A stretch of 35,993 nt of DNA from Ichthyophonus hoferi. Its lineage: Eukaryota; Opisthokonta; Ichthyosporea; Ichthyophonida; Ichthyophonidae. Positions within the stretch are counted from its first letter, which is position 1. Every line of letters starts with the position of its first letter. The stretch covers positions 96,600 through 132,592 of the forward strand of contig NAOQ01000166.1 in assembly GCA_002751075.1 (NCBI GenBank). Direction: 5' to 3'. The position numbers and the translations under genes were made by a program. The notes under the pieces are model-generated. The model was given only the letters and a program-made list of their open reading frames with translations. It did not search any database and was not told the origin of the DNA. Below, piece by piece: positions 32,446 to 35,993 of the stretch.

Positions 32446-35400
32446 CTATTGATGGGTCTTGGACATAGATCTGGTCTGCCTGATCTCTTGTACTAGCTCT
32501 CCTGATTGGATGGCAGATTCAATTTTCCGCTTACCCTCTGCGATCCTTTCAGATTGTTCAGCTAATCGTGCAATTTCCTGTAAACCCCCCCCCACACCAA
32601 TACCGTATGTATCAGAAATGATGTTCATGTGTATTACAGAAAGCATATTTCCATATAAGGTGCTGCTACATGCTTCATAATATAACCCAATTAGCTACCA
32701 GTAAAAAACTCAACTAATAGATGCCCTTAATCATATTGGTAAACATGACAGCAGGAAACACCAATCACTGTCCTGGTTACCAAGCAAACACCAATCACCC
32801 AGCACTCCCTTGAGTGACTTGAGTGCTATTAGTATCATACCCAAATGTTTACATTTATATTCCACTTCACCACCATTGTCATATGCCATAATTATCATCC
32901 AATAACTAGTCTTCTTTTACCATTATCATTAATTATACCAGTTATAGGCCTTCAATCTGATGATATTATGTTTACACTGCCTCCTTCATTAGCCAATGGT
33001 CACTATACAGTTTTATAATGGCAGTTAGTGCAGACATATCATTGCATTGCAAATTACAACTGCCCTAGTGATCAACCATTGCAAGCAAACCTCTACCATA
33101 TTATTATTATTATTATTACTATTCTAATTATTATTACGCAGTTTAGCTGGTACTACCTGATCCAATAGAGGGCGAGCTTCATCTGTCAATGGTGTATGAG
33201 TATAATGGCAGGGCATTCTGTGACATGAACCAGTCGTGTGGAACACTGCGCATGGAACATCTGTATAAAGAAATATGTGTATGATAGTAGGATAGTAAGA
33301 TAGTAAGATAGTAAGATAGTAAGATAGTATAATAGTATGATAGTATGATATTATAATAGTATGATATTATAATAGTATGATAGTATGATAGTAGGATAGT
33401 ATAATAGTATGATAGTAGGATAGTATGATAGTATGATAGTATAATAGTATGATAGTAGGATAGTATAATAGTATGATAGTATAAAAGTATGATAGTATGA
33501 CAGTATAATAGTATGATAGTAGGATAGTAGGATAGTATAATAGTATGATAGTATAATAGTATGATAGTATGATAGTAGGATAGTATAATAGTATAATAGT
33601 ATGATAGTATGATAGTATGATAGTATAATAGTATGATAGTATGATAGTATAATAGTATGATAGTATGATAATATTTATGTGACTGTGTATGTATGTGTGT
33701 ATGTATGTATATTTTATACACATACGTATACATAGAAATTTATAGGAAAGAGGAAAGAGAAAGGTTAACAATATTATGCATCCATTTTGTTTCATTTATT
33801 AATCACAATCACATGAAAATATCATTGAATAGTTACTCCACTTTACCTATTCCGTACACATATTGTATCTCTTACACGCATTTAATAGCATAAATCATGT
33901 ACACCAATGATATTTGTACAATAAAAACAACCTAACCAATCACTTACCATGAATAAAACGGCAGCGAGGTCCCTTTCCACACCCTTCCCTCCTCTGCAAA
34001 TAGCGGCAGGCCTGTGGGATTCTGACGTCATCCATGGTCATGTCATGACTGAATCGACAGTCATCGCCCTGGCATAGTTACCATGGTTACCAATAATTAA
34101 TACATGAGCTATTATCATGGGCTGCTGAAACTAACATTAGTGATGTTGGTATATCATGCATGTGGATTGGTCACACAATATAATTATTTTATCTAACCAA
34201 TAAAATACACCCTTTATAAATTACACACAAACCATCTTATGACGCTTTTATGACAAATAGCCAGACTGAAAAATGACTTTATCAATAAAAAAATATATTA
34301 TCCAATAGCTTCAGACTTCTCTTACGTAAGTGTGTAATGAATGCCCCATAAACATACGTGGATATGAACACATAAACACATCACAACTAATCATATATAC
34401 ATACTACCACACTACATTGCATTAACACATCATGTCTCAACTTTATATTATATTATATAAAATTTTAACCTATTCTAACTAAAGGTTATATTGTTCCTAT
34501 TTTATATCTAGATATTCATGTATTTTTGTTATGATTATTTCATTTTTTAAAATTAAAATTTATTTAACAGCAATACAGTAAATATGTGTAAATTTTAATG
34601 TTTTAATATTTTAAATTTAGATATTGAAATTCATAGTAAATGAGCATACGCTGTGTATACAATATGACAGGTTCATTTGAAAAAATTTACTATTAAAACA
34701 AAATTTAAAATATTTAAAATACATATTATATTTCATTAAAATTTTAAAATATATGTTTTAATTGTTTATAGCTTTGAAATATTTTAATAGTTTATGATCT
34801 ATAGGTAACGTATTTTTAAATAATTTTAAATAACCTACCCTCGAGCACTGGCCCGTATTCATGTACGTCATACAGGGCACTTTATCAAATTTCTTTCCTC
34901 TGACGTCAGCTGTCTCCATGGCAACCTCTTCCGGCTGGGCGGGTGGCAAGTCTTTTGCGCAAGTGTGTGCAAGAGAGTATTGTGAGGTATAGAACAATAC
35001 TATATATTTTATTACTACTACTATACAATACTTATATATTCCTATCACATATAATCAAATCATGCAATCAAAATATGCATATATATATATATATATATAT
35101 AAGGGAGTATAACCACGTCATATACACGTCATGATCTACATATAGATACACCAATGGAAGTAAGCGCCATGGAGCAGGGCTTACCAGGTACTATCTCCTC
35201 TTCATCTGACTCCTGTAATTGATTGGTTCAGGGGGAACCTATTGTTAGTGTGCTTGCCCCTTCTCTCATTTAATATACCGGCCGATTTGCTGAACATCAC
35301 ACTATGAGATATCATTCTGACCAATGAACAAACATTATAATAAGAAAACCAATTGGCATTCCTGATTTTACTTAATTATTATTAAAGAGTACATTTCAAT

Positions 35401-35684
35401 CATAAGCATGCAAGGCCTGTCAAAACCAGCGTCCCTAATTGGTCCCCAACCAGCCACTAATTTTCCCATAGTACATGCCATATTTGGATAACAGGTGTTA
35501 CCATATCAAGTAATATAGTACCTCGCATGCCATTAAAATAATAATAATAATAATAATATATGTTATATTATACACAATATTTATAGATCGGGGACGTCAC
35601 CATATCCAATAGCAAGGTATCTATGACGTCATCCACCTCCTTCGATTCAGATTCAGGTTTGCTGTCTTCTTTAGGCTTTACATT
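32446..35684 (-). CDS. Three-finger CCCH zinc-finger protein, ZC3H4/6/8-like, 5' end outside the window
   Basis: Six exons, 5' to 3': 35684-35601, 35212-35185, 34951-34839, 34068-33948, 33260-33157, 32577-32446; GT-AG and phases close to 193 residues plus stop. An acidic Ser/Glu/Asp start (SESKEVDDV, ESDEEEIVP) precedes three fingers: CMTYMNTGQC-x5-C-x3-H, CRYLQRREGC-x5-C-x3-H, and CAVFHTTGSC-x4-C-x3-H. The last is followed by TPLTDEARPLLDQE, resembling the PLTxETRxLLD tail after the third finger in ZC3H4/6/8 and Suppressor of sable, nuclear RNA-binding proteins of transcript surveillance. The end is a charged helix (EIARLAEQSERIAEGKRKIE). RNA binding is inferred; the exact orthologue is uncertain. 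Three exons each carry TGACGTCA encoding part of an Asp-Val pair. Confidence 0.85.
33281..33672. repeat. Octamer satellite, unit NNATAGTA, about 49 copies
   Basis: Strict 8-bp period with variation confined almost wholly to the first two positions (TG, TA, GG, AG) and an occasional ATATTA. It sits in an intron of the CCCH gene. Because 8 is not a multiple of 3 and the reverse complement TACTATNN makes no stops, two minus-strand frames stay open for over 120 codons (YYHTIILSYY type). Confidence 0.95.
35062..35101. repeat. (TA)n microsatellite
   Basis: About 12 TA units plus flanking CATATG sequence in a CCCH-gene intron. Confidence 0.85.
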
Positions 35685-35875
35685 CTAAGATTATAAAAGG
35701 GATTGGTAGGCCAATCATAGAGTTAGAATGAAAATTTATATAGCATAATATCATATATTACATAATCACATATTCTCAACCAATCAATAGGTCGTAATAT
35801 CATACTAAATCATATTATATCAATATTATATCATATCTTCCCTAATATATCATAGCCTATCATATTTAAATACAT

Positions 35876-35993
35876 CATAACATAACATAACATAACATAA
35901 CATAACATAACATAACATAACATAACATAGCATAACATAACATAACATAACATAACATAACATAACATAACATAACATAACATAACATAACAT
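35876..35993. repeat. (CATAA)n pentamer satellite at the window edge
   Basis: About 23 nearly perfect CATAA units, one CATAG variant at 35926-35930, running off the right end. Located 5' of the last visible CCCH exon, in its intron or upstream region. Confidence 0.97.

Noticed and set aside
33179-33795. Minus-strand frames of 184 and 142 residues rich in YYHTIIL
   Set aside because: They are translations of the 8-bp satellite in two frames; only 33157-33260 is a real CCCH exon.
33281-35993. CRISPR-like array (regular repeats)
   Set aside because: The octamer and pentamer repeats have no spacers and the locus is eukaryotic.
1-35993. tRNA, rRNA or snRNA genes
   Set aside because: No B-box-like GGTTCGAATCC, cloverleaf or rRNA core was found by eye on either strand; a covariance-model search would settle it.

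Overview
The window reads as a piece of an AT-rich, intron-dense animal nuclear genome. Exons are small (28 to 180 bp for most), nearly all introns start GT and end AG, and the genes are single-copy eukaryotic housekeeping families in metazoan form: exportin-6, decapping enzyme DCP2, a prenylated type I Hsp40, and a CCCH zinc-finger protein. A non-bilaterian animal, most likely a demosponge, is my guess from gene structure and composition; the sequence alone does not prove it. I see no bacterial genes, rRNA, tRNA, CRISPR array or retroviral element.

Layout. (1) About 1-11.7 kb, plus strand: the C-terminal three quarters of exportin-6 (28 exons placed, all phases closing, stop at 11711). (2) 11.7-13.0 kb: a convergent tail-to-tail spacer. 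(3) 13.0-16.7 kb, minus strand: complete DCP2 in 7 exons (433 aa), with the Nudix box and the conserved C-terminal tail motif. (4) 16.7-23.0 kb: mostly non-coding, with a small peritrophin-like (CBM14) chitin-binding reading frame at about 18 kb on the minus strand, two unrecognised reading frames and a minisatellite. (5) 23.0-27.2 kb, plus strand: complete DNAJA-type Hsp40 in 7 exons (401 aa, C-terminal CQSQ). (6) 27.2-32.4 kb: intergenic, holding a small Tc1-like DNA transposon relic (about 28.7-29.2 kb) and a near-perfect 0.29 kb palindrome (about 30.46-30.75 kb). (7) 32.4-36.0 kb, minus strand: the 3' six exons of a three-finger CCCH protein related to ZC3H4/6/8, whose 5' part lies beyond the window; a 0.4 kb octamer satellite sits in one intron and a CATAA pentamer satellite runs off the right edge.

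The genes are not an operon and need not work together, although DCP2 (mRNA decapping) and the CCCH protein (probable RNA binder) both act on RNA. The most striking non-genic signal is a small vocabulary of short words scattered through exons and introns of the exportin-6, DCP2 and CCCH loci: CCAATCA in both orientations (about 31 exact copies in the first 5 kb), TGACGTCA (15 exact copies) and CACGTG (17). TGACGTCA is absent from 14.6 to 34.0 kb, and CCAATCA is nearly absent from the intergenic stretches. The words resemble NF-Y, CREB/ATF and E-box sites but lie inside gene bodies, including coding exons in several reading frames, so ordinary promoters do not explain them.
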